Below the pieces are notes generated by a model. It did no database searches and was not told the DNA's origin. It saw only the letters and a program-made list of their open reading frames with translations. From assembly GCF_000422845.1 (NCBI RefSeq), contig NZ_KE383931.1, positions 236,126-300,125 on the forward strand: DNA of 64,000 nt, given 5' to 3'. The stretch comes from Oceanobacter kriegii DSM 6294. GTDB taxonomy: Bacteria; Pseudomonadota; Gammaproteobacteria; Pseudomonadales; Oceanobacteraceae. A program made the translations under genes and the position numbers. Positions 53,005-61,995 of the stretch are shown piece after piece (within the stretch, counting starts at the first letter, position 1; each line of letters opens with the position of its first letter).

Positions 53005-56000
53005 ATGTCAAATCGAGCGTATGGATGCGCCACGAGCGGCTGGAAGACACTGCTGCGCCTGGTCCGTTATTGTTTTTTTGCCTGCTATTTTCTGCTTGCT
53101 GCTATCTACACTCATGCCGACACCCAGGTAGAACTGAACGAGACCTTTGCAGGTAACATCGACTTCGCTCTGGCAGGCGGCTCTTTACGCAGAAGCGACG
53201 ACGAATGCCAAATGGTACAGGGAGGCGTATCTGAAGACACAGTACAGCTCCCGGCCAATGCGACCATTGAAGCGGCTTTTCTATACTGGGCTGGCAATGG
53301 CTCTGTTGATTCCCAGGTGACCCTTAATGGACGTTCTATCCGCGCCACACCGGGTAATTATCACACCGTTGAAACCGACAATAACCGCACCTATTTTGCT
53401 GGCAAAGCCGACGTCACCGAATACGTCAGCAACAGCACGTCCACCAATTACACATTTAGCGGCCTAACATTCGAAACCGGGCAGAACAGTCGCTATTGCG
53501 ACAACGCCACCGTCTTTGGCGGCTGGGCACTGGTCATTGTATACGAAGCGCCGACCGAGCCTTTGCGAGTTGTGAATATTTTCGATGGTTTCCAGACCTT
53601 CTGGGGAAGCTCCATCACACTGACGCCGAACAATTTTGTCGTCGATAACAATCCTGGACAAAAGCAAGGCCACCACGCACATATCACCTGGGAGGGAGAC
53701 GACGGTAACTCTCAAACCAAAAATGGCGTTCGAGAAGACCTTTTCTTCAACAACAACGAGCTGACCGACAGCAACAACCCCAGCAGAAACCAATTTAACT
53801 CCCGTTCCAATGAGATCGGTTCCACCTCTGGTGTCGACATCGACAGCTATCAAATTGGCAACTACCTGAGCGCTAATCAGACCTCGGCGACAACCGTCTA
53901 TTCTACCGGCCAGGACAGGGTTTTCCTGAGTGCAGAAATCATCAGTATTCCCAACCAACCGGTTTCCGATCTGACCATTATTGATGACGGCGACGTCGGT
54001 GTTGTACGAGGTACAAATGCCACGTTTGTGATGAATATAGTCAATAACGGCCCCAGTGACGCCGTAGGCGGCGGAACGGTTGAAATAGACCTGGAGGACA
54101 ATGTTTCATACGAGGGCTTCAGCGGCACCAATTGGCAATGTCATGCCGCGACCAGTAGCACCGTCAGCTGCGTTTACTCTGGTTCGATCGGGGACGAAGA
54201 ACTCAGTGAAGACCTGTTACTGACTTTGGGGACGGCAGCAACCACACTGGACGAAATCGACATGACGGCAACGGTTTCCATTGCCGCTGGGGAATTCGAC
54301 AACAACGCCTGGAATAATGAAACCACCCTGCGCCTTACCATTGGCACCGCCGACCTGACGACGTCGGTCAAAAATGTTGAATTCAGCACCCTTGGGGAAA
54401 CACTTCACCCCGGCGATACACTGACATACACCATCGCCCTGAATAACACCGGCAACAGCTCGACCATTGCCACACTGCTGGACCACCTGCCCGCCGGCAT
54501 CGACTCCTTCAGTGTCATTACGGTGCCTTCAGGAGCGAGCTTACAAACCTATGGAGCACCGGATGGCGACCATGGTGCCGGATATTTTGAACTGACGGAT
54601 GTGTTTGTACCGGCCAACGGCAGCGTTGCCATCACCCTCGACGCTGTCGTTTCAACCGCCGCGCAAAGCGGTGACACCTTCACCAACACAGCCGTGGTAA
54701 CCGACAGCAATCTGAATTCAACCAATATCACCTCAGAAACCGTCACCGTCGGGCAAGCCTTTTCTACCGAGGGCAACAAACCCTTGTATCTGCATATGAG
54801 TGACAACAGTGCGGATTTGACGCTAAGCCGTATGTCGGAGGAAGCCTCTGGCGCACCGGATTACTTCACCATCGACAGTGGAACAACCGCAGTCTGGACA
54901 CTGACACCGGCGGTTCAAACCAACCTGTCACTGGATTACAGCGAAGACATAGCCAGTGAGTTTTACGTACAGATGGACTGTAGAAATGGCAGAAGCAGGA
55001 TTTACAACTTCGAGGTCGAGCTGGTCAACGCGACCCTTGGACAGACAATTGCCGATTACCAGGTATCCTTCTCAAGTAATTGGAACAGGCTGCGCTGCAA
55101 CCGCTTCTACCGCTTTTCCTACCCTTTGGAAATCATCAACCAGGCCTCTATTAATGCAGGAGACAGCCTGCAGCTTCACATCAGCCTCGACGCTGAAGAC
55201 GACATGCGCATTTACGCCAACCGGTCCAACACCCGGGCACGAATTGAGCTGAACTCCAATACCATCATCAACATCAACAGCATCCTCGCTTACGATGCCC
55301 CATACCCAAATGGCACCGCCACCACTCAGGTTACAGAAGGGTCTGAGGCTTACCTTAGAATCGTTGTCAGCGACCCTTTCGGTTTTGAAGACATCACCGA
55401 AGCCCGCATCACCAGCATCAGAACACCGGCAGGTGATGAGCTACTGCCCTCATTTGGAGGTACGGAACCCAGCCCGGTATTGCTCGACCCCATCATCAGC
55501 TCAGGGGCGTTCAAAACCTACCAATATCCACCCGCAGACGAGCCAGGCATGGAGTTTCCGGATGGCGAGGAATGGATAGGCCAATGGCGTATCACCATAG
55601 AAGCCGACGAGGGCTATGAAGGCATCGTTATGGCCAAACGGACGGTGATTATCAACGTCACTGGGCGGCCGGAGCCTGAACTGATCAAAACGACAGAAAC
55701 CATATGGGACCCGGTGAACGGCACCAATAACCCCAAAGCCATTCCCGGTGCTGATGTCATGTACACACTGACGATACGCAACCCAGGCGACGGCAGCATC
55801 ACTAACAACAGCATTGTGATTGTCGACGTGATTGATTCCGAACTGGTGTTTATTGCCGACGACTTCACCAATACCACCAACCCGGGAAACAGCGGCCCGA
55901 TTATTTTCACCGACGGAGACAGCACTCCGTCAGGGCTGACCTTTAACTTTACCGCGTTGGACGATTTGACCGACGATGTCGATTTTTCAACCGATGGAAC

Positions 56001-56148
56001 CAACTTCGACTATGTGCCGCAACCGGATGCCCGCGGCATCGACGAAGCAATCACGCACATTCGCCTTAACCCAAGGGGCGTGATGAGCGCAGCGGATGGC
56101 ACCGACATTCCCGAGTTTAAACTGCAGTATCAGGTCAGGGTGGAATAA
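53005..56148 (+). CDS. Large secreted protein with DUF11-type repeats
   Basis: 1047 residues. A signal peptide at about 15-38 (LVRYCFFACYFLLAAIYTHA) is followed by an N-terminal beta-sandwich region (about 40-300; IEAAFLYWAGNGSVDSQVTL, then WALVIVYEAPTEPLRVVNI), typical of DUF3344-like exported proteins. DUF11/CARDB-like Ig modules follow at about 315-420 (VMNIVNNGPSDAVGG), 445-565 (TYTIALNNTGNSSTIATLLD) and 895-1045 (MYTLTIRNPGDGSITNNSI). It is rich in Asn, Thr and Asp. There is no C-terminal membrane helix, LPXTG, PEP-CTERM or T9SS signal, so it is probably released or bound to the surface by unknown means. No adjacent export gene. Confidence 0.85.
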   Translation: MSNRAYGCATSGWKTLLRLVRYCFFACYFLLAAIYTHADTQVELNETFAGNIDFALAGGSLRRSDDECQMVQGGVSEDTVQLPANATIEAAFLYWAGNGSVDSQVTLNGRSIRATPGNYHTVETDNNRTYFAGKADVTEYVSNSTSTNYTFSGLTFETGQNSRYCDNATVFGGWALVIVYEAPTEPLRVVNIFDGFQTFWGSSITLTPNNFVVDNNPGQKQGHHAHITWEGDDGNSQTKNGVREDLFFNNNELTDSNNPSRNQFNSRSNEIGSTSGVDIDSYQIGNYLSANQTSATTVYSTGQDRVFLSAEIISIPNQPVSDLTIIDDGDVGVVRGTNATFVMNIVNNGPSDAVGGGTVEIDLEDNVSYEGFSGTNWQCHAATSSTVSCVYSGSIGDEELSEDLLLTLGTAATTLDEIDMTATVSIAAGEFDNNAWNNETTLRLTIGTADLTTSVKNVEFSTLGETLHPGDTLTYTIALNNTGNSSTIATLLDHLPAGIDSFSVITVPSGASLQTYGAPDGDHGAGYFELTDVFVPANGSVAITLDAVVSTAAQSGDTFTNTAVVTDSNLNSTNITSETVTVGQAFSTEGNKPLYLHMSDNSADLTLSRMSEEASGAPDYFTIDSGTTAVWTLTPAVQTNLSLDYSEDIASEFYVQMDCRNGRSRIYNFEVELVNATLGQTIADYQVSFSSNWNRLRCNRFYRFSYPLEIINQASINAGDSLQLHISLDAEDDMRIYANRSNTRARIELNSNTIININSILAYDAPYPNGTATTQVTEGSEAYLRIVVSDPFGFEDITEARITSIRTPAGDELLPSFGGTEPSPVLLDPIISSGAFKTYQYPPADEPGMEFPDGEEWIGQWRITIEADEGYEGIVMAKRTVIINVTGRPEPELIKTTETIWDPVNGTNNPKAIPGADVMYTLTIRNPGDGSITNNSIVIVDVIDSELVFIADDFTNTTNPGNSGPIIFTDGDSTPSGLTFNFTALDDLTDDVDFSTDGTNFDYVPQPDARGIDEAITHIRLNPRGVMSAADGTDIPEFKLQYQVRVE

Positions 56149-56251
56149 CCACCCTGCTCTTTTTAACAGGCCAGTTGCTCTATCAGCCATTCAGTAATCC
56201 GGCGCCAAGACAACCCGCATCCAATAATTTGGTAACGGATTTAAAATAATA

Positions 56252-56413
56252 GGAACCCTCTGAATAACTCTGCACAGCTCTGCGCGAGTCCTGCAGGTTG
56301 TCAGAACAAGGCGGCGAATGCAGTGGAATGACTCGTCCTTTCCAAATTCGCCAACACCGTTCTGGCGGCCTGCAGGCCGCGCCCTGCGGGGATGGCAGGG
56401 CATTGCTGACTCT
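56252..56413 (+). repeat. Dispersed TIR repeat, copy E, interrupted by the prophage
   Basis: The first 162 bp match copy B from AGGAACCCTCTGAATAACTC through the intact GCGGCCTGCAGGCCGC palindrome to GGCAGGGCATTGCTGACTCT. The similarity then stops abruptly, exactly where TGTAACC begins. The missing right half should lie beyond the prophage right end, outside the window. Confidence 0.85.
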
Positions 56414-56550
56414 TGTAACCAGATAGATCTCCTTAGATAGATACTGAATCCGGGATTAAGTGGAATTGAATGGAATCAAATGGGACGGATTCAGTATTCA
56501 TGCGGTTTTAAGCGATGCTTTAACCGAAATTGAATGAAATCTATCTAAGA
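56414..56550. promoter_or_regulatory. Prophage left-end transposase-binding region (attL-like)
   Basis: Repeated sites near the end: AGATAGAT at 56421-56428 and 56435-56442, its inverse ATCTATCT at 56539-56546, and the perfect 11-bp inverted repeat ATACTGAATCC (56441-56451) / GGATTCAGTAT (56487-56497). Between them GGAATTGAATGGAATCAAAT shows a short direct repeat. Mu-type left ends carry three spaced MuA sites; these repeats are candidates. Confidence 0.6.
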
Positions 56551-56552
56551 AC

Positions 56553-56585
56553 ATGCGCCGAGCGAAATTGCTCGGCGTTTGTATT
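56553..56585 (+). terminator. Terminator-like hairpin near the prophage left end
   Basis: CGCCGAGC / GCTCGGCG stem with a GAAATT loop, followed by TTTGTATTTT. It reads rightward and could shield the repressor gene from host transcription. Confidence 0.65.
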
Positions 56586-56636
56586 TTGGCGGTATGTTCC
56601 TAGACAAAATTACACTGTCCAAGAAGATGTCGCGAC

Positions 56637-57353
56637 TCAGTAATCCTTGCCAACCCACACAACCCGACCAATCACTTCGAGATCCGGCATGTTGCCGTCG
56701 AACTTCACCAGGTTGGGTGGATAATCTTTGTTGTCGCTGATTAGCAGGACGCCTTGCCCTGGAACGAGCGACGTCCGCTTTACCACCAAGTGGCCATCGA
56801 CGCGAATCACATACATGCGGCCGTCCTGCGGGCTTCTGTCGCTTGTGTCGACCATGATGGTGTTGTTGTCGCTAATCGTTGGCTCCATAGAGTCGCCCTT
56901 TGCGAACACCACGACCAGATCCTTTTCGTGCAATCCCTTGTAATTCAGCCACTTGCGGCGAAATGCCAGCTTGCGCGATACATCCTCACTACCAGCAAGC
57001 GCCCCTGGTCCTGCGCTTACCTGGATGCTGTAACCTGGGATCAGCGCGTATTCGTCAGCGATGTCTGCTGCGTACGGCGCGGGTTCCTCTTCTTTGACGC
57101 AATCGACCCCAGACTGGTAGTCACCGCGCAACTTTGGCCCTGTGCCCACCATCAACCATTCGTGATTGACGCCAGCTGCATTGGCAATCAATACCAGGTT
57201 GGACCACTTTGGCTCAGTTCCTTCTGATATGTAGTAGTCGATGGTTCGTCTCGGCACTCCAGATGTGAGCGAAAGTTTTCCTATACCCCCGCAAATATTC
57301 GCGCACTCCTTTATTCGTAATGCAAGTGCATCGAGTTCTTCGTTTTTGTTCAT
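56637..57353 (-). CDS. Prophage repressor, HTH plus S24 (LexA-like) peptidase
   Basis: 238 residues. The N-terminal HTH (about 22-68; GGIGKLSLTSGVPRRTIDYY) has a Mu/B3-like layout and is followed by a linker and an S24 peptidase domain with Ser155 in AKGDSMEPTI and Lys192 in LVVKRTS. A possible self-cleavage Ala-Gly pair lies at about 120-121 (ALAGSE). Domain structure predicts RecA-stimulated autocleavage and DNA-damage induction, as in B3-type and unlike classical Mu c repressor. It is divergent from ner across the operator region. Confidence 0.92.
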   Translation of the reverse strand: MNKNEELDALALRIKECANICGGIGKLSLTSGVPRRTIDYYISEGTEPKWSNLVLIANAAGVNHEWLMVGTGPKLRGDYQSGVDCVKEEEPAPYAADIADEYALIPGYSIQVSAGPGALAGSEDVSRKLAFRRKWLNYKGLHEKDLVVVFAKGDSMEPTISDNNTIMVDTSDRSPQDGRMYVIRVDGHLVVKRTSLVPGQGVLLISDNKDYPPNLVKFDGNMPDLEVIGRVVWVGKDY

Positions 57354-57384
57354 GGCGAATCCGAAATTTAAGGTTAAGCAATGG

Positions 57385-57510
57385 CGACTTTTCGCTTTTA
57401 AAAATTATCTTTTAAATCAATGAATTACGGATTTATCGCGAAATAAAACCGAAAAATGAAAACGAAAAGCGAATTTTCGCTTTACCGATTGGCGAAATCT
57501 CGCTAACTTA
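57385..57510. promoter_or_regulatory. Prophage operator/early promoter region
   Basis: AT-rich DNA with repeated GCGAAA/TTTCGC motifs: CTTTTCGCTTTT near 57392, the palindrome AAAGCGAA-TT-TTCGCTTT at 57466-57483, TCGCGAAAT near 57436 and GGCGAAATCTCGCT near 57490. These are likely repressor and/or Ner sites controlling the divergent promoters. Confidence 0.65.
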
Positions 57511-57579
57511 GCCCTACCGTTAAGCAGTACCGACAAGTAACAACGCTTAACCGAAGTCATTAGTAAGAGGGCGAAAAAA

Positions 57580-57861
57580 ATGAGCAAGTCCGAGAACCGC
57601 TCACCAGCCGACTGGCACAAGGAAGACATCAAAGCAGCAATCCGCAAGCGCAGCGTAACCATGGCCGATTTGGCTCGCGCCAATGGTTACAACCCGCGCA
57701 CCTTCAGCAATGTGTTCAACCTCAAGTATCCGAAGGTTGAAAGCATCATCGCTGAGTTTCTGGGCACCACGCCAGATGTCATCTGGCCGAGTCGTTATCA
57801 GGAGCCTACCCGAATTCGTCCGAGCAGCACCTGCGCGGAAGTTTACCGAAATGCGTCATAA
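57580..57861 (+). CDS. ner: Ner-like DNA-binding protein
   Basis: 93 residues, with AAGAGGGCGAAAAAA before the ATG. It matches Ner/SfsB (Nlp family): DWHKEDIKAAIRKRSVTMAD, LARANGYNPRTFSNVFNLKY, then PKVESIIAEFLGTTPDVIWP. In Mu, Ner represses early transcription and blocks the repressor promoter. First gene of the rightward early operon. Confidence 0.93.
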   Translation: MSKSENRSPADWHKEDIKAAIRKRSVTMADLARANGYNPRTFSNVFNLKYPKVESIIAEFLGTTPDVIWPSRYQEPTRIRPSSTCAEVYRNAS

Positions 57862-57971
57862 GTTGCGCGACCTCTGTCTTGTTTGGCTGAAATCAGCATA
57901 GGCAGAGCGAAATCCCGCCGATAGAGGCAAAACCACTTTTTATTTAGAACCCCAACTCGCAGGTAGTAGCA

Positions 57972-58454
57972 ATGGCAAAGCGGAATTGGAAACGGCAACA
58001 ACCTCGGTCGCTCAAGCACGGCATGGAATTGTGCGTTGAGCACGCAAAGCAGGTTAAGAGCCTGTCTGTCGAGCGCATCGCGGACCTGATGGGTCTGCCG
58101 AATCACTACACACTTTACAAATGGCTGGAAGAGGCTCGCATGCCTGCACTGATGATCCGTCCATTTGAACACGCATGCGGCCAGAGCTTCGTCACCCAAT
58201 ACCTGGCCGCCAGCTCACACCAACTTCTGGTGCCAATGCCCAACTCCAAGCCAGCAAAATCCGAAGACCTGATGGCGCTGCACGGCTCTTTCAGTGCTGC
58301 CGTTGCCGTTCTTGCTGCCTTTTATCAGGGCGACGAAGAAGGCGAAGCCGCCATGGCCGAACTGACCCGTTTGATGGGCGATGTTGCCAGCCACCACACA
58401 CGCGTTGAACGCATGTGCGCACCTGAGCTGGAACTGTTTGGAGACGACCAATGA
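57972..58454 (+). CDS. Phage regulatory CII-like protein
   Basis: 160 residues. KHGMELCVEHAKQVKSLSVE, then IADLMGLPNHYTLYKWLEE, look like a helix-turn-helix of the type found before transposase genes in B3/D3112-like phages; the C-terminal half (DLMALHGSFSAAVAVLAAFY, then MGDVASHHTRVERM) is helical. It overlaps the transposase by ATGA. Function is inferred as regulatory; the precise family is uncertain. Confidence 0.65.
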   Translation: MAKRNWKRQQPRSLKHGMELCVEHAKQVKSLSVERIADLMGLPNHYTLYKWLEEARMPALMIRPFEHACGQSFVTQYLAASSHQLLVPMPNSKPAKSEDLMALHGSFSAAVAVLAAFYQGDEEGEAAMAELTRLMGDVASHHTRVERMCAPELELFGDDQ

Positions 58455-60622
58455 ACGACTGGTTTACCCCCAAGGATCTGGCCGGTATTTCCGGGCTTCC
58501 AGGTACCGAGCGGGCCATACAAATTAAGGCGAAAGCCGAAAGCTGGCAGTCACGGCCGAAAGCCGTCGGCAAAGGCAACGAATACCACATCAGTAACCTG
58601 CCTGCAGAAAGCCAGCGTGCCCTACGCATCAGCATGGCCAAAAAGGCCGCAGCCGCCAGCCGTGCGAATCCGGTTTTACTGGACGACGACAACGCCAAAG
58701 CCGCAGCCCAGCTGCAACGCGAGCAGGCGCTGAACCGTTACAAAAAACTGTCCGATGGCCAAAAGAAGAAAGTCGACGCAAAGCTGGCGATTTTGCACGC
58801 CGCGCAGGAATTCCACCGCGCCAGCGGACTGCCAAAGGGCAAGGCATACACCGAATTCAGCACCCTCTACAAAGCGGAAGAAATCGCCGTTGAAGCATGG
58901 GTGCGCGAGATTGAACCCAAGTGCAGCCGACCATCCCTGTACCTTTGGGAAAAGAAGATCAACGACAGCGGCATCGACGCACTGGCAGGCGACACCGGCA
59001 AAGGCCGTCGCGGTACCGGCGTGATCGACAGCCAGCCAGCACTGCGCGAGTACATCGTGGGCATGGTGGTTGACCGCCCACACATCAAGATCACCACCTT
59101 GGTTAAGGCCCTGCGCGCTGAATTCGCTGGCACCGAAGTCACCTTGCCATCCGAGCGCCGTCTGGCCGAGTGGATCAGCAAATGGAAAAGCGACAACCGC
59201 GCCGTATTTACCGCCGTCACCAACCCGGACGCGTGGAAGAACAAATATATGGATGCGCAAGGTTCTGCCTCTGAACACGTCCACGCCCTGAACCAGCTGT
59301 GGGAATTCGACAGCACGCCAGCCGACCTGATGCTAACCGACGGTCGTCACTCCATTCTGGGAGCGATTGACGTTTACAGCCGCCGCACCCTGTTCGTTGT
59401 GATGCCAACATCCAACAGCAAGGGCGTTGCCCAGGTTATCCGCCGCTGCCTGCTGAGCTGGGGCGTGCCAGAAACCGCCAAGACGGACAACGGCGCGGAT
59501 TACAAATCAAAATACATCCAGCAGGTATTCCGCTCGCTGGGCGTTGAGCAGGAATTCTGCCCACCGTTTCAGGGCTGGAAAAAGCCTCACATTGAACGCG
59601 TATTCAAAACGTTCTCGCACGACATCGCCGAGCTTCTGCCGGGCTACATTGGCCACAACATCACCGAGCGCCAAGCCATCGAAAGCCGCAGATCATTCAG
59701 CGATCGCCTGTTTCAGAAAGACGAGCTGATTGAAGTGAAAATGAGTTCCGCCGAGCTGCAGCAATTCTGCAACGACTGGCTGGAGCACGAATACCACCCG
59801 CGCCGTCACAGCAGCCTGGGCGAATCCCCAGCCGCCCGCGTGGCCAGCTACGCCGGAAACATTCGCACCATCAACGACGAACGCCTGCTGGACGTACTGC
59901 TGAGCGAGCCTGCCGGTACCCGCACCATCACCAAAAAAGGACTCAAGATCGACGGCGGCATCTACATCCACGCAGAGCTGGCTGCCCACACCGGCGAGCA
60001 GGTGAACGTGTTCTACGACGAAGCGGATATGGGCCGTGTGTACGTGTACAGCATCGACGGTGACTATCTCTGCACCGCTGAAGATCCTGAGATCACCGGC
60101 ATCAGCCGCGAAGAAGTTGGCACCAAAGCCAAGGCTATCCAGAAGGAAGCGATTCAAGAAGAGCGTCGCCGCCTGAAAGCTGCTGCCCGCAAAGTCACCA
60201 AGCGCGACGTGGCACAGCAGATCCTGGAACACCGTGCGGCCGAAGAACGTGCCGAGAAAGTGCGCCACTTCCCACGCCCAGAACAGGAACACACCAGCGC
60301 AGGCATTGAGGCCGCCAAAGCAGCACTGACTGCCCAGCAACCAGCGGCCGATCTGCCAGCTCTGCCAGTAACTGAGGCACCTGCCAAGCCAGCCGCGCAG
60401 GTGATTCGTCCTGAGTTCAAAGCCCCGGCCATCACACCGCCAACCGACTACGCCGAACGTTATCTGTTTGCCCTGGACATCAGCCAGCGCATCGATGACG
60501 GCGAAGCCACCGAAGCCGAGGCGAACTGGTTCAACCGCTTCAAAAACAGCAGCGCATTCAAAACAGGCCGCGACCTGCACCAGATGCGCACCGGCGGCCT
60601 GCCGTTGACCGGCCGCAAGTAA
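58451..60622 (+). CDS. MuA-type transposase
   Basis: 723 residues. The N-terminal Mu DNA-binding winged helix (about 1-65; WFTPKDLAGISGLPGTERAI) and a central HTH region (about 130-250) precede the catalytic core with DDE residues Asp287 (WEFDSTPAD), Asp346 (KTDNGADY) and Glu382 (KPHIERVF). A Mu_transpos_C beta-barrel follows (about 480-550), then a long charged Ala/Glu-rich C-terminal domain that would contact MuB. It catalyses strand transfer during lysogenisation and replicative transposition. All catalytic residues are present, so the element may be active. Confidence 0.95.
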   Translation: MNDWFTPKDLAGISGLPGTERAIQIKAKAESWQSRPKAVGKGNEYHISNLPAESQRALRISMAKKAAAASRANPVLLDDDNAKAAAQLQREQALNRYKKLSDGQKKKVDAKLAILHAAQEFHRASGLPKGKAYTEFSTLYKAEEIAVEAWVREIEPKCSRPSLYLWEKKINDSGIDALAGDTGKGRRGTGVIDSQPALREYIVGMVVDRPHIKITTLVKALRAEFAGTEVTLPSERRLAEWISKWKSDNRAVFTAVTNPDAWKNKYMDAQGSASEHVHALNQLWEFDSTPADLMLTDGRHSILGAIDVYSRRTLFVVMPTSNSKGVAQVIRRCLLSWGVPETAKTDNGADYKSKYIQQVFRSLGVEQEFCPPFQGWKKPHIERVFKTFSHDIAELLPGYIGHNITERQAIESRRSFSDRLFQKDELIEVKMSSAELQQFCNDWLEHEYHPRRHSSLGESPAARVASYAGNIRTINDERLLDVLLSEPAGTRTITKKGLKIDGGIYIHAELAAHTGEQVNVFYDEADMGRVYVYSIDGDYLCTAEDPEITGISREEVGTKAKAIQKEAIQEERRRLKAAARKVTKRDVAQQILEHRAAEERAEKVRHFPRPEQEHTSAGIEAAKAALTAQQPAADLPALPVTEAPAKPAAQVIRPEFKAPAITPPTDYAERYLFALDISQRIDDGEATEAEANWFNRFKNSSAFKTGRDLHQMRTGGLPLTGRK

Positions 60623-60664
60623 CGATTAACGCAGTTTAAACACCCAATAAAGGAAGGAACGACT

Positions 60665-61378
60665 ATGTCGAATATTGCAGGTATCACCAACGTCGCACTG
60701 GCCAATCGCGCAATGATGCAACTGCAGGAACGCAGCCCATCACTGCCCGGTCTGGGTGTACTGCATGGTCCGTCTGGCTACGGCAAGAGCTTTGCCGCCA
60801 GCTACGTGGCCAACGCCCACCGCGCGTATTACGTGCAGTGCAAAAGCACCTGGACACGCCGCGCGTTTTTGGAAGCCATCCTGAAGGAGATGGGCATTCT
60901 GCCATCCAAAAACCTCGCCTCCATGACCGAGCAAGCCTGTGAAGAACTGATGCAATCCGGACGCCCCTTGATCATCGACGAGGCCGACTGGCTGGCCGAC
61001 AGCAAGTCGCACGTAATGATGGCGATGGACCTGTACGAAGGCTCACAGGCCAGCATCCTGCTGATTGGCGAAGAACGACTGCCCGCCAAGCTGAGCCACT
61101 TTGAAAAGATCCATAACCGCATTCTGCGTTGGGAGCCCGCGCAGCCGTGCCAAATGAACGATGTGCTGCAACTGGCCAGCATCTATGCCCGCGATGTGGA
61201 CATTGACGAACAACTGCTGCTGAACCTGCTGGACGCCACCAAGGGGGTTACCCGCCGGATCTGCGTCAATCTGGAGAATATCCGCAACTGGGCGGCGGAC
61301 AACGGCACCGACCGCGTCACCATCGCGAACTTCGACCAGCCACTGTTCACCGGCCAAGCACCACGGGGGCGCGCATGA
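60665..61378 (+). CDS. MuB-like AAA+ ATPase, target-DNA activator
   Basis: 237 residues. Walker A is LHGPSGYGKSFAA, Walker B is LIIDEADWL, sensor residues lie in SILLIGEERL, and a C-terminal helical part follows (TKGVTRRICVNLENIRNW). It matches the short B3-like MuB/TniB ATPases. It binds target DNA and delivers it to the transposase. The SD is AAGGAAGGA. It follows the transposase by 42 bp and overlaps the next gene by ATGA. Confidence 0.93.
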   Translation: MSNIAGITNVALANRAMMQLQERSPSLPGLGVLHGPSGYGKSFAASYVANAHRAYYVQCKSTWTRRAFLEAILKEMGILPSKNLASMTEQACEELMQSGRPLIIDEADWLADSKSHVMMAMDLYEGSQASILLIGEERLPAKLSHFEKIHNRILRWEPAQPCQMNDVLQLASIYARDVDIDEQLLLNLLDATKGVTRRICVNLENIRNWAADNGTDRVTIANFDQPLFTGQAPRGRA

Positions 61379-61995
61379 GCAGCTTTGCCCACGCTAAAGA
61401 GATCCGAATTCAGCAGACGATCTGGGACACCGTGCGCGCACTGCGAGAGTTCACCGAAGCGGATCTGATCATCCAGACCAGCAAGCGAGCGGGCCAAACC
61501 GTCACCGACGCCAGCGTGCATGCCTACCTGCACAAGCTGAAGCTGGGCGGATTCGTGACCGTCGCGGCAGAAGAAGCGCTGCCACGCAACCACAAGCGCT
61601 ACACCTACCAGCTGGCACGCAACACCGGCCGCGAAGCCCCGCGCCTTACCAACACCGGCAAGCCAAGCAAGTTGGGCCGTGTAAGGGAAAACCTGTGGCG
61701 CTCGATGCGCACGCTGGGCACGTTCACCAGCCGCGAGCTGGCATCAACCGCCCGCACTGACGACGTTGCTGTCAGCGACTCCGAAGCCAAACGCTTTTGC
61801 CGTTATTTGGAGCGCGCAGGCTACGTCGTGATTGCACAGCCGCCAGTGCATAAAAAGTCGCTGACCGTATACCGCTTTGTGCAGCAGCGCTACACCGGCC
61901 CGCTACCGCCAATCATTCAAACGATCGACCAGGTGTTTGATGCCAACACCGGCGAGATCGTTTGGTCTGCCGACGAAGAACAGGAGGCCTGTTGA
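61375..61995 (+). CDS. Phage protein with two winged-helix-like segments, unknown function
   Basis: 206 residues. Two similar halves: IWDTVRALREFTEADLIIQT...VHAYLHKLKLGGFV and LWRSMRTLGTFTSRELASTA...FCRYLERAGYVV both have a winged-helix pattern. This suggests an internal duplication and DNA binding. Translational coupling to the MuB gene places it in the replication/transposition operon. No specific family is recognised. Confidence 0.7.
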   Translation: MSSFAHAKEIRIQQTIWDTVRALREFTEADLIIQTSKRAGQTVTDASVHAYLHKLKLGGFVTVAAEEALPRNHKRYTYQLARNTGREAPRLTNTGKPSKLGRVRENLWRSMRTLGTFTSRELASTARTDDVAVSDSEAKRFCRYLERAGYVVIAQPPVHKKSLTVYRFVQQRYTGPLPPIIQTIDQVFDANTGEIVWSADEEQEAC

